From Vibrio sinus (GTDB lineage: Bacteria > Pseudomonadota > Gammaproteobacteria > Enterobacterales > Vibrionaceae): a DNA stretch of 64,000 bases. Under the pieces are notes generated by a model. That model saw nothing but the letters and a program-made list of their open reading frames with translations. It ran no database searches and was not told the origin of the DNA. Below, piece after piece: positions 45,514-56,613 of this stretch; the first letter of the stretch is position 1, and every line of letters begins with the position of its first letter. The position numbers and the translations under genes were made by a program. Location: assembly GCF_023634645.1 (NCBI RefSeq), contig NZ_JAMKMR010000010.1:113947-177946 (forward strand), given 5' to 3'.

Positions 45514-47709
45514 TTACATTGCACGATATTTTTCCCTCAAGCGTTGCCTCACCCACTCGGCAAGTGAGTTTACAGCAAAGGTAAACATAAGCAGTATCAG
45601 TGCAGCTAAAAACAATAATCGATAGTGTGGGCTGCCGACTTCCGACTCAGGCATTTCGATAGCAATAGTTGCCGATAAGGTTCTCATTCCCTCTAAAATA
45701 TTCCAATCCATAATCGGTGTGTTCCCTGTTGCCATGATGACGATCATCGTTTCACCAACCGCACGTCCTAGCCCCATCATAATGGCAGAAAAGATCCCCG
45801 GGCTTGCAGTTTGCAATACGACATGAACCAAGGTTTGCCACGGCGTTGCGCCTAACGCTAGTGAACCATCTGACAGGTGTTTGGGAACGGAAAATACTGC
45901 ATCTTCAGCGATGGTAAATATAGTGGGAATAACGGCAAATCCCATCGCAAAGCCCACCACCAAGGCATTGCGCTGGTCAAAATCAATGCCATGATTCGCC
46001 AGATACACCCTAATGTCGCCATGAAACAGCCATGACTCTATCATTCCGCTATGATCAAGAAGCAGATAAGTGAACAAGGCGATGAGAGGCATCAAAATCA
46101 ATGGATGCCAACCATTTGGGAAACGGTGCGTAATCGCATTCGGTAACCACCTCCAGCCAAAACCCACCAAAACGATAAACGGTGGTAACAGCAACATGGT
46201 CACAACAATCGCTACCAAATGACTTTCCACAATTGGCGCAAACCATAACCCCGCTAAGAAACCGATGATAACCGTTGGCAAAGCTTCCATTAGCTCAATA
46301 GAAGGCTTGACGATACGACGCATAGGCGCAGACATGAAGTAAGCGGTATATATGGCTCCACATACCGCAATCGGTAAGGAGAACAACATGGCAAATAACG
46401 CTGCTTTAAGTGTGCCGAATGTCAAAGGCATTAAGCTGAATTTAGCTTCGTAGTCATGGCTTGCAGAAGTCGTCTGCCAAACGTACTCAGGCTTGGGGTA
46501 GCTTTCATACCACACCTTATCCCACAACGACGAAAATGATATTTCTGGTGCATAGGAATCGACTTTTGCTATTGCGATTCGATGATGGTTGAAAGTGACG
46601 AGATACTCTTCATTCTTCGACATCGCCGCAAGCTCAGGGGGCTCGGAGACAATTCCTTTAAATGGCAGCACTTTTTTAGTAGTGGTGTAATAGCTTTTTA
46701 TCTCTCCACCTTGATAAAAACCATAGAAGCCTTTGCGATAGGCATCTGGCAGGATAAAGCTTAGCTTGTCAGATGACTTGAAACTGCGGATGAACGTCAG
46801 TGACCTCTGCTTGTTCTTTAGTACATCAAACCACTGAGAAATTTGGCCATTTTGGTCTGTCACTATAAGCGAATAAGCACCCGCAAGTAGCTGCACATTT
46901 CTGACCGATACTCCTTGCACACCTTGAGACAAATCGACGTTTTCTCTAATAACAAATTGATCGCCCTTTCTTTTCGCAACCGTAAGCATCGAGCCTTGGC
47001 GGATATATACGGTTTGTGAGTCAGGCGTTACTAATATTTGGCTTACATGGTCGTAATGACTAGCAAAGTTGAAATGACCGACTTCTTGGTCTGATGTGTA
47101 CCAGCGCACCTCGATAGAGCCGTCGAGATAGTACCCCACTAAGGTTAAGATGCCTTTATCGACAGAAAACGCGAGTTTCTCAAGTCGAGTGTTTGGTTTG
47201 GAGAAATTCACCTTTTTGGAGGCGTAGAAATAGTTCACTTCAGGCTGGAGCTCAGGTAGTTTCTGTTTGTACACATGAGTAAATGAAGGCTTTATCAATG
47301 TGACCTGATCATCTTCGTCGACCAATGCCAGCCAACCACTGCGCGGTGTTCCCTTAACTAGATCACGAATTGGCTTCGAGACGTTAAAAGAAGACACAAC
47401 GCCCGCTTGGTGTTCATCAACATTAAAAAAGCTTAACGAGCCCGTAGGTGACAAAAGATATACGTCTTGTCCTGAATTGTTTATACCTATGGCGAGCGGT
47501 GGGTGTTGGCTTGATATCTGGCTTGATACTGTAGGAGTGATGGTCGTGCTAGAAAATAATGGAATGACCATTTTCACCAAATAGACAAAAATCAGGATCA
47601 GAGCGGCAAGTACCGCTAAGCCGCCACATGTCACCATGGCTTTTGCTACTTGGTCCTTGAGTAATCTTTTCCTATCTTTCTCCCGGAGTGAAATACCTGA
47701 TCTCGCCAT
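45514..47709 (-). CDS. pstC: PstC, phosphate ABC transporter permease (enlarged vibrio form)
   Basis: Second channel subunit of Pst. The 731 residues comprise one N-terminal membrane helix (about 26-50), a large periplasmic beta-rich domain (about 55-400, resembling a beta-propeller of repeated strands) and the permease core at the C-terminus with the coupling loop LALGATPWQTLVHVVLQTASPG. E. coli PstC has only about 320 residues. It is the first gene of the pstCAB-phoU operon and has a strong Pho-box-like sequence 47 bases upstream. The added domains of PstC and PstA probably pair on the periplasmic face. Confidence 0.95.
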   Translation of the reverse strand: MARSGISLREKDRKRLLKDQVAKAMVTCGGLAVLAALILIFVYLVKMVIPLFSSTTITPTVSSQISSQHPPLAIGINNSGQDVYLLSPTGSLSFFNVDEHQAGVVSSFNVSKPIRDLVKGTPRSGWLALVDEDDQVTLIKPSFTHVYKQKLPELQPEVNYFYASKKVNFSKPNTRLEKLAFSVDKGILTLVGYYLDGSIEVRWYTSDQEVGHFNFASHYDHVSQILVTPDSQTVYIRQGSMLTVAKRKGDQFVIRENVDLSQGVQGVSVRNVQLLAGAYSLIVTDQNGQISQWFDVLKNKQRSLTFIRSFKSSDKLSFILPDAYRKGFYGFYQGGEIKSYYTTTKKVLPFKGIVSEPPELAAMSKNEEYLVTFNHHRIAIAKVDSYAPEISFSSLWDKVWYESYPKPEYVWQTTSASHDYEAKFSLMPLTFGTLKAALFAMLFSLPIAVCGAIYTAYFMSAPMRRIVKPSIELMEALPTVIIGFLAGLWFAPIVESHLVAIVVTMLLLPPFIVLVGFGWRWLPNAITHRFPNGWHPLILMPLIALFTYLLLDHSGMIESWLFHGDIRVYLANHGIDFDQRNALVVGFAMGFAVIPTIFTIAEDAVFSVPKHLSDGSLALGATPWQTLVHVVLQTASPGIFSAIMMGLGRAVGETMIVIMATGNTPIMDWNILEGMRTLSATIAIEMPESEVGSPHYRLLFLAALILLMFTFAVNSLAEWVRQRLREKYRAM

Positions 47710-47755
47710 TCATTCCTCTATCTAAATTTTCGCAGCGTCATACTAGGAGTCTTAA

Positions 47756-47773
47756 GTGACAATTATATTACAA
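47756..47773 (-). promoter_or_regulatory. Pho box upstream of pstC
   Basis: On the minus strand TTGTAAT-ATAA-TTGTCAC matches the PhoB 7-4-7 direct-repeat consensus. Exactly 10 bases downstream lies TAGTAT, a -10-like hexamer, the geometry expected for a PhoB-activated promoter of pstCAB-phoU. Confidence 0.78.
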
Positions 47774-47774
47774 C

Positions 47775-47792
47775 CTGTAATAAATTACTGAA
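47775..47792 (+). promoter_or_regulatory. Weaker Pho-box-like sequence facing ppk
   Basis: CTGTAAT-AAAT-TACTGAA has a good first heptamer and a poor second one. TATATT, a possible -10, follows after 11 bases (47804-47809). It lies one base from the pstC Pho box on the other strand, so ppk-ppx may share the PhoB operator. Confidence 0.4.
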
Positions 47793-47916
47793 AACAATGA
47801 AAGTATATTGCTCAGATATGACAAAAGAATGGATACGGATCGAAAGGCAAAATCTGATACATTAAAACATAATATTTGAGTTTTATAATCGCCCGATTTG
47901 AGTTGGTATTGATAGA

Positions 47917-50019
47917 ATGAACACCGAAAAGCTATACGTTGAGAAAGAGTTGAGCTGGCTTTCGTTTAACGAAAGAGTGCTCCAAGAGGCGGCTGATACT
48001 AGTGTCCCTCTAATAGAAAGAATTCGTTTTTTAGGGATATTTTCCAATAACTTAGATGAATTCTATAAGGTTCGATTCTCCGACGTTAAACGCCGTATAC
48101 TCATCAACCGAGAAACGGGCGGCAGTGATAATGCCAAACACTTACTCACCAAAATGCAAAATCGAGCCACAAAGCTAAATCAATATTTTGATGAGGTATA
48201 CAGTGACTTATTGACCGAAATGGCGCGGCGTAAAATATTTCTGGTCAATGAATACCAACTTTCCGACGCTCAACTTGAATGGGTAAAAAGCTACTTCAAC
48301 AGGAAAGTGTTACCAAATGTAACCCCACTATTGGTCACTGAAAAGTTTGACATGCTTTACTCATTAAAGGATGAACACGCCTATATTGCGGTTGAACTGA
48401 AAAAAGATCAGCAATCCCAATACGCCCTGCTGCAAATCCCTTCCAATAGCCTTCCTAGATTCGTATTAGTGCCTGAGTCAAAAGGAGATCGTAGAAAAAC
48501 CATCATCCTATTAGATAACATTATTCGCGCTTGTCTCGACGATATATTTCGTGGCTTTTTTGATTACGACGAACTCAATGGGTACGCCATCAAGTTAACG
48601 CGCGATGCGGAATATGACTTAGGTTATGAAGTGGAGCACAGCCTACTTGAGCAAATGTCTGAGGGCCTAAACCAGCGCCTGACCGCAATGCCCGTTAGAT
48701 TCGTTTATGAGCGAGACATGCCGGAAGAGATGTTAACCTTCCTGTGTGAAAAGCTGGATATTTCTCACTACGATAGCCTGATCCCAGGCGGACGATACCA
48801 CAACTTCAGAAACTTTATCGACTTTCCAAATGTCGGGCGTAAATACCTAGAAAACCCTTACCTATCTCCAATTCATTGCGCTGATTTTGAAGAATATGGC
48901 AACAAGTTTGACGCAATTCGCGCGCAAGATATTTTACTCTATTACCCTTACCATACCTTTGACCACATCAATGAGCTGGTTCGACAAGCTTCGTTCGATC
49001 CAAAAGTATTGAGCATTAAAATTAATATTTACCGAGTGGCAAAAAACTCTCGCTTGATGCGTTCATTGATCGATGCCGTCCATAATGGCAAAGGGGTAAC
49101 CGTTGTGGTTGAGCTGCAAGCTCGATTTGATGAAGAAGCGAATATAGAGTGGTCCAAACTGCTTACCGACGCTGGCGTGCAGGTCATTTTTGGTGTGCCG
49201 AGTTTAAAAATTCACTCTAAGCTTTTGCTCATCTCCCGCAGAGAAGAAGGAGACATCGTTCGCTACGCACATATAGGCACAGGCAACTTTCACGAGAAAA
49301 CCGCTCGAGTGTACACTGACTTTTCACTACTCACCGCAGATCCAGTGATCACCAATGAAGTGCGAGATGTCTTTGTCTATATTGAAAACCCTTATTTACC
49401 GGTTAAGTTCAATCACTTGATTGTCTCGCCGCGCAACTCTAGAAAGCGTTTATATCAGCTAATCGACAGAGAAATCATTAATGCCAAATTAGGTAAGCGA
49501 GCTTCCATCACCTTGAAAGTGAATAACCTAGTTGATAAAGGCTTAGTGAATCGGCTCTATAAAGCCAGCGGAGCTGGAGTACAAATAAAGATGATTATTC
49601 GCGGCATGTGCTCTTTAGTGCCAGGACTAGAAGGCATCAGTGACAATATCACCATCATCAGTATCGTAGACCGCTTCTTAGAGCACCCCAGAGTCATCGT
49701 GACCCATAACGATGGCGATCCATTGGTGTATATCTCTTCTGCTGACTGGATGACACGAAACATCGACCATCGTATCGAAGTCGCGACGCCAGTTCGCTCC
49801 CCACGTCTTAAAAAGCGTATCATGGATATCCTTGACATCCACTTTACCGATACGGTAAAAGCCCGCTGGATAGACAAAACGATGAGCAATAGTTACGTAC
49901 CGCGCGGAAACAAGAAAAAAGTGCGCTCACAGATTGCCATTTATGACTATCTTAAACGTATAGAGCGACAAACTAGAAAAAACATAAAGATAAAGCAGGA
50001 AAATGAACCAACGAACTGA
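47917..50019 (+). CDS. ppk: Ppk, polyphosphate kinase (PPK1)
   Basis: Reversibly polymerises the gamma phosphate of ATP into polyphosphate. The 700-residue PPK1 enzyme has the N-terminal [14 protein letters not shown] signature, the phospho-accepting histidine His433 in LKIHSKLLL, and [16 protein letters not shown] of the second phospholipase-D-like domain. It overlaps ppx by 17 bases, so synthesis and hydrolysis enzymes are translated together. Transcribed divergently from pstC through a 207-base region with Pho-box-like sites. Confidence 0.97.
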   Translation: MNTEKLYVEKELSWLSFNERVLQEAADTSVPLIERIRFLGIFSNNLDEFYKVRFSDVKRRILINRETGGSDNAKHLLTKMQNRATKLNQYFDEVYSDLLTEMARRKIFLVNEYQLSDAQLEWVKSYFNRKVLPNVTPLLVTEKFDMLYSLKDEHAYIAVELKKDQQSQYALLQIPSNSLPRFVLVPESKGDRRKTIILLDNIIRACLDDIFRGFFDYDELNGYAIKLTRDAEYDLGYEVEHSLLEQMSEGLNQRLTAMPVRFVYERDMPEEMLTFLCEKLDISHYDSLIPGGRYHNFRNFIDFPNVGRKYLENPYLSPIHCADFEEYGNKFDAIRAQDILLYYPYHTFDHINELVRQASFDPKVLSIKINIYRVAKNSRLMRSLIDAVHNGKGVTVVVELQARFDEEANIEWSKLLTDAGVQVIFGVPSLKIHSKLLLISRREEGDIVRYAHIGTGNFHEKTARVYTDFSLLTADPVITNEVRDVFVYIENPYLPVKFNHLIVSPRNSRKRLYQLIDREIINAKLGKRASITLKVNNLVDKGLVNRLYKASGAGVQIKMIIRGMCSLVPGLEGISDNITIISIVDRFLEHPRVIVTHNDGDPLVYISSADWMTRNIDHRIEVATPVRSPRLKKRIMDILDIHFTDTVKARWIDKTMSNSYVPRGNKKKVRSQIAIYDYLKRIERQTRKNIKIKQENEPTN

Positions 50020-51502
50020 TATTCGTGACATCGCTGCCATTGACCTTGGCTCCAACAGTTTTCACATGGTAGTGGCGAAAGTCGTCAACCAAGATTTGCA
50101 GTTAGTCAGCAAGCACAAGCAAAGAGTGCGGCTCGCATCCGGTCTAGATAGTCTATATAACCTTGACCACGCCTCTATGGCTCGAGGACTAGAATGCCTA
50201 GAAATGTTCGCAGAGCGGCTCAGCGGTTTTGATGAAATGAACGTGCGAATTGCGGGAACACACACCTTACGCCAAGCCAATAATGCCCATCTATTTTTGC
50301 AACGAGCCCGTGAAGTGATTCCTTTCCCAATTGAGATCATTCCCGGCCAGGAAGAAGCTCGCCTCATCTATCAGGGCGTCGCGCACACTCAAGCCGACTC
50401 TGGTTCAAAACTGGTCATTGATATTGGCGGCGGTAGCACCGAGATGATCATCGGCAGTGGCTTTGAACCCACTTTACTAACTAGTAAACGCATGGGTTGT
50501 GTCAGCTATACCGAGCACTACTTTAAGAATGGCAAGTTATCGAAAAAGAACTTCGCCAAAGCCATATTGTCCGCAGAGCAAAAGCTAGAGTCCATCGCAT
50601 CCAAGTACAAAAAAACAGGCTGGGATATGACATTTGGCTCGTCAGGGACCATTAAAGCTGTACGAGAAGTACTTATCGAAATTGGTTACGAAGACGGGAT
50701 CATTACGCTCAAACGAGTAGAAAAACTCATCGAACGTTTGTGTGAATGGAATAACATCGAACAAATCAAGCTTGAAGGCTTAGTGCTTGAGAGAAAACCT
50801 GTTTTTGCTGCAGGCGTCGCCATTTTGTTTGCGATATTAAAAGATCTTAAAATTTCTCAGCTCCACTACTCAGAAGGCGCGTTACGAGAAGGACTGCTCT
50901 ATGAAATGGAAGATCGCTTTAAGCGTTCTGACATCCGTATGCGTACGACAGAAAACCTTGCTGCAAAACACTTTGTCGACCTCGAACATGCTGAAAAAGT
51001 AAAGCATCAAGCCGTTGCTTTTCTTCAACAAGTTTCGCGTAATCTAGGTTTAAAGCAAGACAGCGAACTGTTTGACTTACTTGAGTGGAGCGCCCTGCTG
51101 CATGAAGTCGGCCTAAGCATCAGCTTACAAGGCTTTCATAAACATTCCGCCTATATTTTGCGCCATACCAACATGCCGGGCTTTAACCAAGAGCAGCAAC
51201 GTGTCTTAGCCACATTAGCTAGATTTCAACGTAAAGCTCTTAAACTGCAAGAACTGGAAGAATTTAGCCTTTTCAAACAAAAACACATCTTAGGACTCAT
51301 CAAAGTATTACGGCTAGCTATCATCGCCAACGGACCTAGAAATGATGAAGTACCGGTCGAATTCAAGCTTGAGTGCGACGAAGAGCATTGGACGCTGAGC
51401 AGCACCAATCCAAATTGGCCTGAAGAAAACAAACTGCTGTTTGCCGACCTGAGCACAGAGCAAGAATACTGGAGCAGTGCTGGCTGGTCCTTACGCTTTT
51501 GA
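50003..51502 (+). CDS. ppx: Ppx, exopolyphosphatase
   Basis: Removes terminal phosphate from polyphosphate; a member of the Ppx/GppA (ASKHA) family. The phosphate-1 motif is [15 protein letters not shown] at the N-terminus and the second is [14 protein letters not shown]; the C-terminal half is the HD-like domain ([15 protein letters not shown]). The length of 499 residues agrees with E. coli Ppx. The start overlaps the end of ppk by 17 bases, and a small hairpin terminator lies 45 bases after the stop. Confidence 0.96.
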   Translation: MNQRTDIRDIAAIDLGSNSFHMVVAKVVNQDLQLVSKHKQRVRLASGLDSLYNLDHASMARGLECLEMFAERLSGFDEMNVRIAGTHTLRQANNAHLFLQRAREVIPFPIEIIPGQEEARLIYQGVAHTQADSGSKLVIDIGGGSTEMIIGSGFEPTLLTSKRMGCVSYTEHYFKNGKLSKKNFAKAILSAEQKLESIASKYKKTGWDMTFGSSGTIKAVREVLIEIGYEDGIITLKRVEKLIERLCEWNNIEQIKLEGLVLERKPVFAAGVAILFAILKDLKISQLHYSEGALREGLLYEMEDRFKRSDIRMRTTENLAAKHFVDLEHAEKVKHQAVAFLQQVSRNLGLKQDSELFDLLEWSALLHEVGLSISLQGFHKHSAYILRHTNMPGFNQEQQRVLATLARFQRKALKLQELEEFSLFKQKHILGLIKVLRLAIIANGPRNDEVPVEFKLECDEEHWTLSSTNPNWPEENKLLFADLSTEQEYWSSAGWSLRF

Positions 51503-51546
51503 GCTTGCCTTTATAAAACCAAGTGACTTGCAGAGAAGCTCTACCT

Positions 51547-51569
51547 AGGCTCTATTTTCAATAGAGCCT
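51547..51569 (+). terminator. Terminator after ppx
   Basis: AGGCTCTATT (51547-51556) pairs with AATAGAGCCT (51560-51569) around a 3-base loop, followed by GACTTTACTTT. The converging DUF2165 gene ends at 51595. Confidence 0.7.
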
Positions 51570-51594
51570 GACTTTACTTTAGAGCTCATTACTA

Positions 51595-52131
51595 TCAGTT
51601 ACGCAAACCATTATGGTCGCTCGGTGAGCTAGATTCTGCAAGATGAACATAGGCCATACTAATCAAAATAAATATCGCGAACGTGTAGGCTTTAGACTGC
51701 CCATTCCACTTATTTGCCCACATAGAGAACCATTCACCGCCAATGACCGCAAAACCAAAATACCACACCATTAACGCGATAGTGCCACCTAAAATATACA
51801 GTACCTTACCTTTTAAGAACCGCTCTCCATTGGATATGCCCAGCAGCATACATAGGCCACCAGCAAGCGCCAATAGCCCTGATAAACCTTCACCAATAAT
51901 AATCATCCAATAGCCAATGAGATGATAGGTCGGGTTGGTGATCGCTCGCTCAAGTAATGGACCTCCATGGAAAAACGGCTTCATCGTATCCATAGACAAC
52001 ACATGTTGGACAAACTGATAGTTGGAATTAAAGTCGATCATGTTATCTATCGATACCAATAAGCACATAATACCCACCGCACTCGCAAGCATACCTTTTG
52101 AAAGCCGCGTCGCCATCGTCATGTTTAACAT
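51595..52131 (-). CDS. DUF2165 family small integral membrane protein
   Basis: A 178-residue protein with four predicted membrane helices (about residues 12-31, 70-94, 105-130 and 145-162). The segments NMIDFNSNYQFVQHVLSMDT after helix 1 and GEWFSMWANKWNGQ in the last loop fit DUF2165, a family of unknown function. The ATG at 52131 has AGGA 7 bases upstream; an in-frame TTG directly precedes it. It lies inside the phosphate locus between ppx and the chemoreceptor, but nothing in the sequence ties it to phosphate. Confidence 0.8.
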   Translation of the reverse strand: MLNMTMATRLSKGMLASAVGIMCLLVSIDNMIDFNSNYQFVQHVLSMDTMKPFFHGGPLLERAITNPTYHLIGYWMIIIGEGLSGLLALAGGLCMLLGISNGERFLKGKVLYILGGTIALMVWYFGFAVIGGEWFSMWANKWNGQSKAYTFAIFILISMAYVHLAESSSPSDHNGLRN

Positions 52132-52287
52132 CAAATATTCCTAGTCTAAGTAAGTAAATTTACGCCTGGCGCATATTACTAGAAAATGCCGATAGTCAAC
52201 TAGGCTTATATAAAAGGAAGTAGGCATATTTTTCTCAAAAAAACAGGTGCCGACTGGCACCTGATTATTGTTGAGCTACTGTGTAAC

Positions 52288-55200
52288 TTAATCTTGATCC
52301 ATCGAGAAATATTGTAGTGTCTCGGTCATCCCTTGTGCTTGCTGAGCCATTCGTTGACTCATAGTCGATACTTTTTCAACCAGTAGCGCATTTTGTTGCG
52401 TCATTTCATCCATTTGAGAGACCGCTTGAGTGACCTGCTCAATGCCCAATGTTTGCTGCGAAGAAGACTCGGTGATTTCCCCAATCATTTGCTTCACCTG
52501 GCGAACCGAGCCGACAATTTCTTCTAACGTTTCCCCTGATTGATTAACCAATTGGCTGCCGTTTTCTATTTTTTCCACGCTGTCTTTGATTAGCGCCTTA
52601 ATTTCTTTTGCCGCTGATGCCGAGCGCTGGGCTAGATTTCGCACTTCCGCCGCAACCACGGAAAAGCCCCGTCCCTGCTCGCCCGCTCTGGCGGCTTCTA
52701 CCGCGGCGTTTAATGCCAGCAAATTAGTTTGGAAAGCAATCTCGTCTATGACACCGATAATATCGTTGATCTTCTTACTCGACTCGTTGATTTGCTGCAT
52801 ACTATTAATGGCTTGCTCAACGACTTCCCCACCTCTAACGGCTTTAGATTGAGCCTCATTGGCCATTGTGTTGGCTTCTCGAGCATTGTCGGCGTTTTGC
52901 CTCACCGTTGCCGTCATTTCTTCCATACTGGCTGCGGTTTCTTCCAAAGAAGAAGCCTGAGTCTCGGTACGCTCACTGAGTTCATTATTACCACGAACAA
53001 TTTCGTCGGATGCCATTTTAACGTCTGTAGACGCTCGGCTAACCGAACTGACCACATTTCTTAACTCGCCAACCATGTTATTGATGGCATCTTTAAGTGA
53101 AAGAAATTGCTCATCCAAATCAACACGGATCTCAGAATTCAGATTCCCCTTCTCCAGTTTCAGAAGTGACTGTTTGACTTCTTCTACCGCTCTGACACGT
53201 CCTGTCACTTCGGTCGCAAACTTAACCACTTTGAATGGGTGACCGTTTACGTCGAGAATCGGGTTATAGGTCGCCTGAATCCAGATCTCTTTTCCACCTT
53301 TGCCGACACGTTTAAATTCTCCAGCGATAAACTCACCACGATTTAATTGTTGCCAAAACTGCTCATACTCAGGGCTATTCGCTAAGCTCTTTTCGGCAAA
53401 CATTTTATGGTGTTGGCCCTGAATCTCACTCAGTTCATACCCCATGGTGCGACAGAAGTTATCATTAGCGGTAATAATCGTGCCATTCATCTCAAACTCT
53501 ATCACCGCCTGAGCTTTCCCCACTGCCTCTATTTGGCCCTGAAAATCAGCATTTTTGATTTTCTGCTCGGTAATGTCCGTGGCAAATTTCACAACCTTGA
53601 ACGGCTTACCATTTATGTCAAAAATCGGGTTATACGTGGCCTGTATCCAGATTTCTTTCCCGCCCTTACCCACGCGCTTAAACTCACCAGCAATGAACTC
53701 TCCTCGGCCGAGTTTTTGCCAGAACTGTTGATATTCAGGGCTAGAGGCCAAACTCGATTCAGCAAACATGCGGTGGTGTTGGCCTTGGATCTCATCCAAC
53801 CCATATCCCATGGTTTGACAAAAGTTATCGTTGGCGGTGATGATGGTGCCGTCCATATTAAACTCAATCACAGCTTGCGCTTTGCCTACCGCTTCAATTT
53901 GCCCTTGGTAGTCCGCATTTTTCATTTTCTGCGCAGTGATGTCGGATGCGTATTTCACCACTTTGAACGGTTTACCATTCAAATCCATAATCGGGTTGTA
54001 CGTGGCTTGAATCCAAACGTCCTTGCCATGTTTACCCACTCGCTGAAATTCTCCCGAGATAAACTCCCCTCTATTGAGCTTTTGCCAAAACAGTTGATAT
54101 TCGACACTTGAAGCTAATTCTGGGCTGGCAAACATACGGTGGTGTTGGCCTTGAATTTCATCTAAAGCATATCCCATGGCATGACAAAAATTGTCGTTGG
54201 CGGTAATGATGGTGCCATCCATATTGAACTCAATCACCGCTTGCGCTTTACCTACCGCTTCTATCTGCCCTTGGTAATCGGCTTGTTTAATTTTTTGTGC
54301 GGTGATGTCTGACGCGTACTTCACCACTTTGAAAGGTTTACCACTCATATCGAGGATCGGGTTATAGGTCGCTTGGATCCATACTTCCTTACCATGCTTA
54401 CCCACTCGCTTGAACTCGCCAGAAATGAACTCTCCCTCATTGAGCTTTTGCCAAAACTGTTTGTACTCTGGGCTAGACGCTAAGCTCGACTCAGCAAACA
54501 TTTTATGATGTTTACCCTGGATCTCTTCAAGTGAGTACCCCATGGCGTTACAAAAGTTTTCATTGGCGGTAATAATAGTGCCGTCCATATTGAACTCAAT
54601 CACAGCTTGAGACTTACCCACCGCTTTTATCTGGCCACGATAGTTGGCATCTGCGAGCTTTTTCTTAGTGATATCAGAGGCGTATTTCACCACTTTAAAT
54701 GGTTTGCCGTTTAAATCAAAAATAGGGTTGTAAGACGCTTGAATCCAAATTTCTTTTCCGTGCTTACCCACTCGCTTGAACTCACCAGAAAAGAATTCCC
54801 CTTGATTTAGCCTTTGCCAAAATTGCGCGTATTCTGGGCTCGATGCCAGACTTGGCTCCGCAAACATGCGGTGGTGCTGGCCCTGTATTTCACTTAGCTG
54901 ATAGCCCATGGCATGACAAAAGTTATCGTTGGCAGTAATAATGGTGCCGTCCATATTGAACTCAATGACCGCTTGAGACTTGCCCACTGCTTCAATCTGC
55001 CCTTGGTAGTCTGCATTTTGCAGCTTTTGCTGCGTGATATCAGAAGCAAACTTGACCACTTTATAGGGTTTACCGCTTCTATCTAGAATGGGGTTATAGG
55101 AAGCATGAATCCATACATCTTTCCCCCCTTTTCCCACCCGACGAAACTCTCCGGTAAAAAACTCACCTGCATTTAAACGCTGCCAAAACTGTTGATACTC

Positions 55201-55497
55201 AGGGCTTCTTGCATAATCAGGCTCAGCAAACATGCTGTGATGTTTACCTTTAATTTCTTCTAGCGAGTACCCCATGGCATGACAAAAATTATCGTTTGCC
55301 GTAATGATGGTGCCATCCATGTTGAACTCGATAACCGCTTGGACCTTATTCACCGCCGCGAGAATCGCTTTATGTTCCATCGACTCTTGGCTAGGTTCGG
55401 AGAACGATATTTTGTGTTCCGACAATACCGGTGATGCCGATTCGCCATGCAAACTTTTGCTACGGCCCCCTAACAAACCGAATAGACTGAGTCCCAT
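52288..55497 (-). CDS. Soluble methyl-accepting chemotaxis protein with six tandem PAS domains
   Basis: A 1069-residue cytoplasmic chemoreceptor without membrane segments. Six near-identical PAS+PAC units of 122 residues span about 53-784, each starting QAVIEF(N/E)M(D/N)GTIITAN and ending KVVK(F/Y)A(S/T)(D/E)(I/V)T. A linker and an MCP signalling hairpin follow (about 790-1069), with the tip [27 protein letters not shown] in the reading. There is no C-terminal CheR-binding pentapeptide. The architecture resembles BdlA (two PAS plus MCP) and Aer2, which sense redox state, oxygen or internal energy. The ATG at 55497 has GGAGGAAGG in front. Lying between ppk-ppx and pstS-phoRB, it might link phosphate or energy status to motility. 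Confidence 0.92.
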   Translation of the reverse strand: MGLSLFGLLGGRSKSLHGESASPVLSEHKISFSEPSQESMEHKAILAAVNKVQAVIEFNMDGTIITANDNFCHAMGYSLEEIKGKHHSMFAEPDYARSPEYQQFWQRLNAGEFFTGEFRRVGKGGKDVWIHASYNPILDRSGKPYKVVKFASDITQQKLQNADYQGQIEAVGKSQAVIEFNMDGTIITANDNFCHAMGYQLSEIQGQHHRMFAEPSLASSPEYAQFWQRLNQGEFFSGEFKRVGKHGKEIWIQASYNPIFDLNGKPFKVVKYASDITKKKLADANYRGQIKAVGKSQAVIEFNMDGTIITANENFCNAMGYSLEEIQGKHHKMFAESSLASSPEYKQFWQKLNEGEFISGEFKRVGKHGKEVWIQATYNPILDMSGKPFKVVKYASDITAQKIKQADYQGQIEAVGKAQAVIEFNMDGTIITANDNFCHAMGYALDEIQGQHHRMFASPELASSVEYQLFWQKLNRGEFISGEFQRVGKHGKDVWIQATYNPIMDLNGKPFKVVKYASDITAQKMKNADYQGQIEAVGKAQAVIEFNMDGTIITANDNFCQTMGYGLDEIQGQHHRMFAESSLASSPEYQQFWQKLGRGEFIAGEFKRVGKGGKEIWIQATYNPIFDINGKPFKVVKFATDITEQKIKNADFQGQIEAVGKAQAVIEFEMNGTIITANDNFCRTMGYELSEIQGQHHKMFAEKSLANSPEYEQFWQQLNRGEFIAGEFKRVGKGGKEIWIQATYNPILDVNGHPFKVVKFATEVTGRVRAVEEVKQSLLKLEKGNLNSEIRVDLDEQFLSLKDAINNMVGELRNVVSSVSRASTDVKMASDEIVRGNNELSERTETQASSLEETAASMEEMTATVRQNADNAREANTMANEAQSKAVRGGEVVEQAINSMQQINESSKKINDIIGVIDEIAFQTNLLALNAAVEAARAGEQGRGFSVVAAEVRNLAQRSASAAKEIKALIKDSVEKIENGSQLVNQSGETLEEIVGSVRQVKQMIGEITESSSQQTLGIEQVTQAVSQMDEMTQQNALLVEKVSTMSQRMAQQAQGMTETLQYFSMDQD
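53146..55341 (-). repeat. Six tandem 366-bp repeats encoding PAS domains
   Basis: The PAS-coding part of the chemoreceptor gene consists of six units of 366 bases (122 codons) with high nucleotide similarity, for example the repeated core for [13 protein letters not shown] in units 1, 2, 4 and 5. Exact period and high identity suggest recent unequal crossing over or gene conversion and a potential for copy-number change. Confidence 0.85.
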
Positions 55498-55641
55498 GTC
55501 CTTCCTCCACGTATCCAAGCGTTGGCTAATAAAATAGTTTTCTAGTTCTTGGGCGTGCTGGCGTTTTGAGGTTAACGCGCCCTAGTAGAGTATAGGACGG
55601 AAGGTTTTACTTCGCGAAAGTAGACAGAAATTGGAGTGAAT

Positions 55642-56613
55642 TTAAGGCTTGGGTATGATGCCCACTTTAGCGAGCTGAGCCTGAGCAATATGCTCTGATA
55701 CCGGCACATAGCCATCTTTATCTACCAAACTCTGACCTTGTTTCGAGTAGATAAAAAGCAAAAACTGGCGCACCAATTTAGGCAAGGGCTTGTCTGGTGC
55801 TTTATTGACGTAAACAAACAGATAACGAGAAAGAGGATACTCCCCTGATAAGATATGTTGCTGAGTTGGACTAATAAAATTCTGGCCTGAGCGGGCGATG
55901 GGTAACATTCTCACTCCCGCTGAACGATACCCCACACCAGAGTAGCCAATAGTATTGATCGCAGACGCTACCGATTGAATCACCGATGACGAACCAGGTA
56001 ACGCATTCACCCTGCTTTTATAATCGCCGCCACATAAGGCATGATCCTTAAAGTAACCATAGGTGCCTGACGCGGAGTTTCGGCCAAATAACTGAATGCT
56101 TCTTTTCGCCCATTGGTAACTTAATCCTAATTGCGACCAAGTGGTGATGGGTTTCTTCGCGCCACACCTTAATGTCGCCGAATAAATACTATCGAGTTGT
56201 GAAATGGTGAGGCCTTGGATGGGGTTATCACGATTGATGTATATACCAATCGCATCAATCGCTACTTTAAGCTGGGTAGGTTTATAACCATAGTGAGCAA
56301 CAAAGGCATCAATTTCCCTTTGTCTCATTGGGCGACTCATTGGGCCAATTTGCGCGGTACCTTCAGTCAGAGCAGGCGGAGCCGTGGCAGAGCCTGACGC
56401 TTGAACTTGAATCGTCACTCCAGGGTAAAGGTGATTAAACTCTTCAACCCAAAGCGTCATCATTCCAGAGAGCGTATCCGACCCTACCGATGAAATATTG
56501 CCATAGATATCAGGCTGTTTTTGATAGTTAGCGAGAGACTCAGCACTGGCACGCCAGCTTATACCAAGCGATACAACGATAATACTTGCAATCACTAACC
56601 AAAGTTGTCTCAT
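55642..56613 (-). CDS. pstS: PstS-like periplasmic phosphate-binding protein
   Basis: Substrate-binding protein for the Pst importer. The 323-residue product has a signal peptide (to about Ala24). Phosphate-contacting segments are GSDTLSGMM at the first lobe, QASGSATAPPALTEG, GPMSRPM and RNSASGTYGYFKD, matching the PstS/SphX pattern of Ser/Thr/Arg ligands. It overlaps phoR by one base (TAATG), so phoB-phoR-pstS form one operon. It is remote from pstCAB (8 kb away), and whether it is the main binding protein or a second one cannot be told here. Confidence 0.9.
   Translation of the reverse strand: MRQLWLVIASIIVVSLGISWRASAESLANYQKQPDIYGNISSVGSDTLSGMMTLWVEEFNHLYPGVTIQVQASGSATAPPALTEGTAQIGPMSRPMRQREIDAFVAHYGYKPTQLKVAIDAIGIYINRDNPIQGLTISQLDSIYSATLRCGAKKPITTWSQLGLSYQWAKRSIQLFGRNSASGTYGYFKDHALCGGDYKSRVNALPGSSSVIQSVASAINTIGYSGVGYRSAGVRMLPIARSGQNFISPTQQHILSGEYPLSRYLFVYVNKAPDKPLPKLVRQFLLFIYSKQGQSLVDKDGYVPVSEHIAQAQLAKVGIIPKP

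Noticed and set aside
53407..54111. 234-codon open frame antisense to the PAS repeats
   Set aside because: It is explained by the codon pattern of the repeated PAS sequence on the other strand and has no plausible start region or family.
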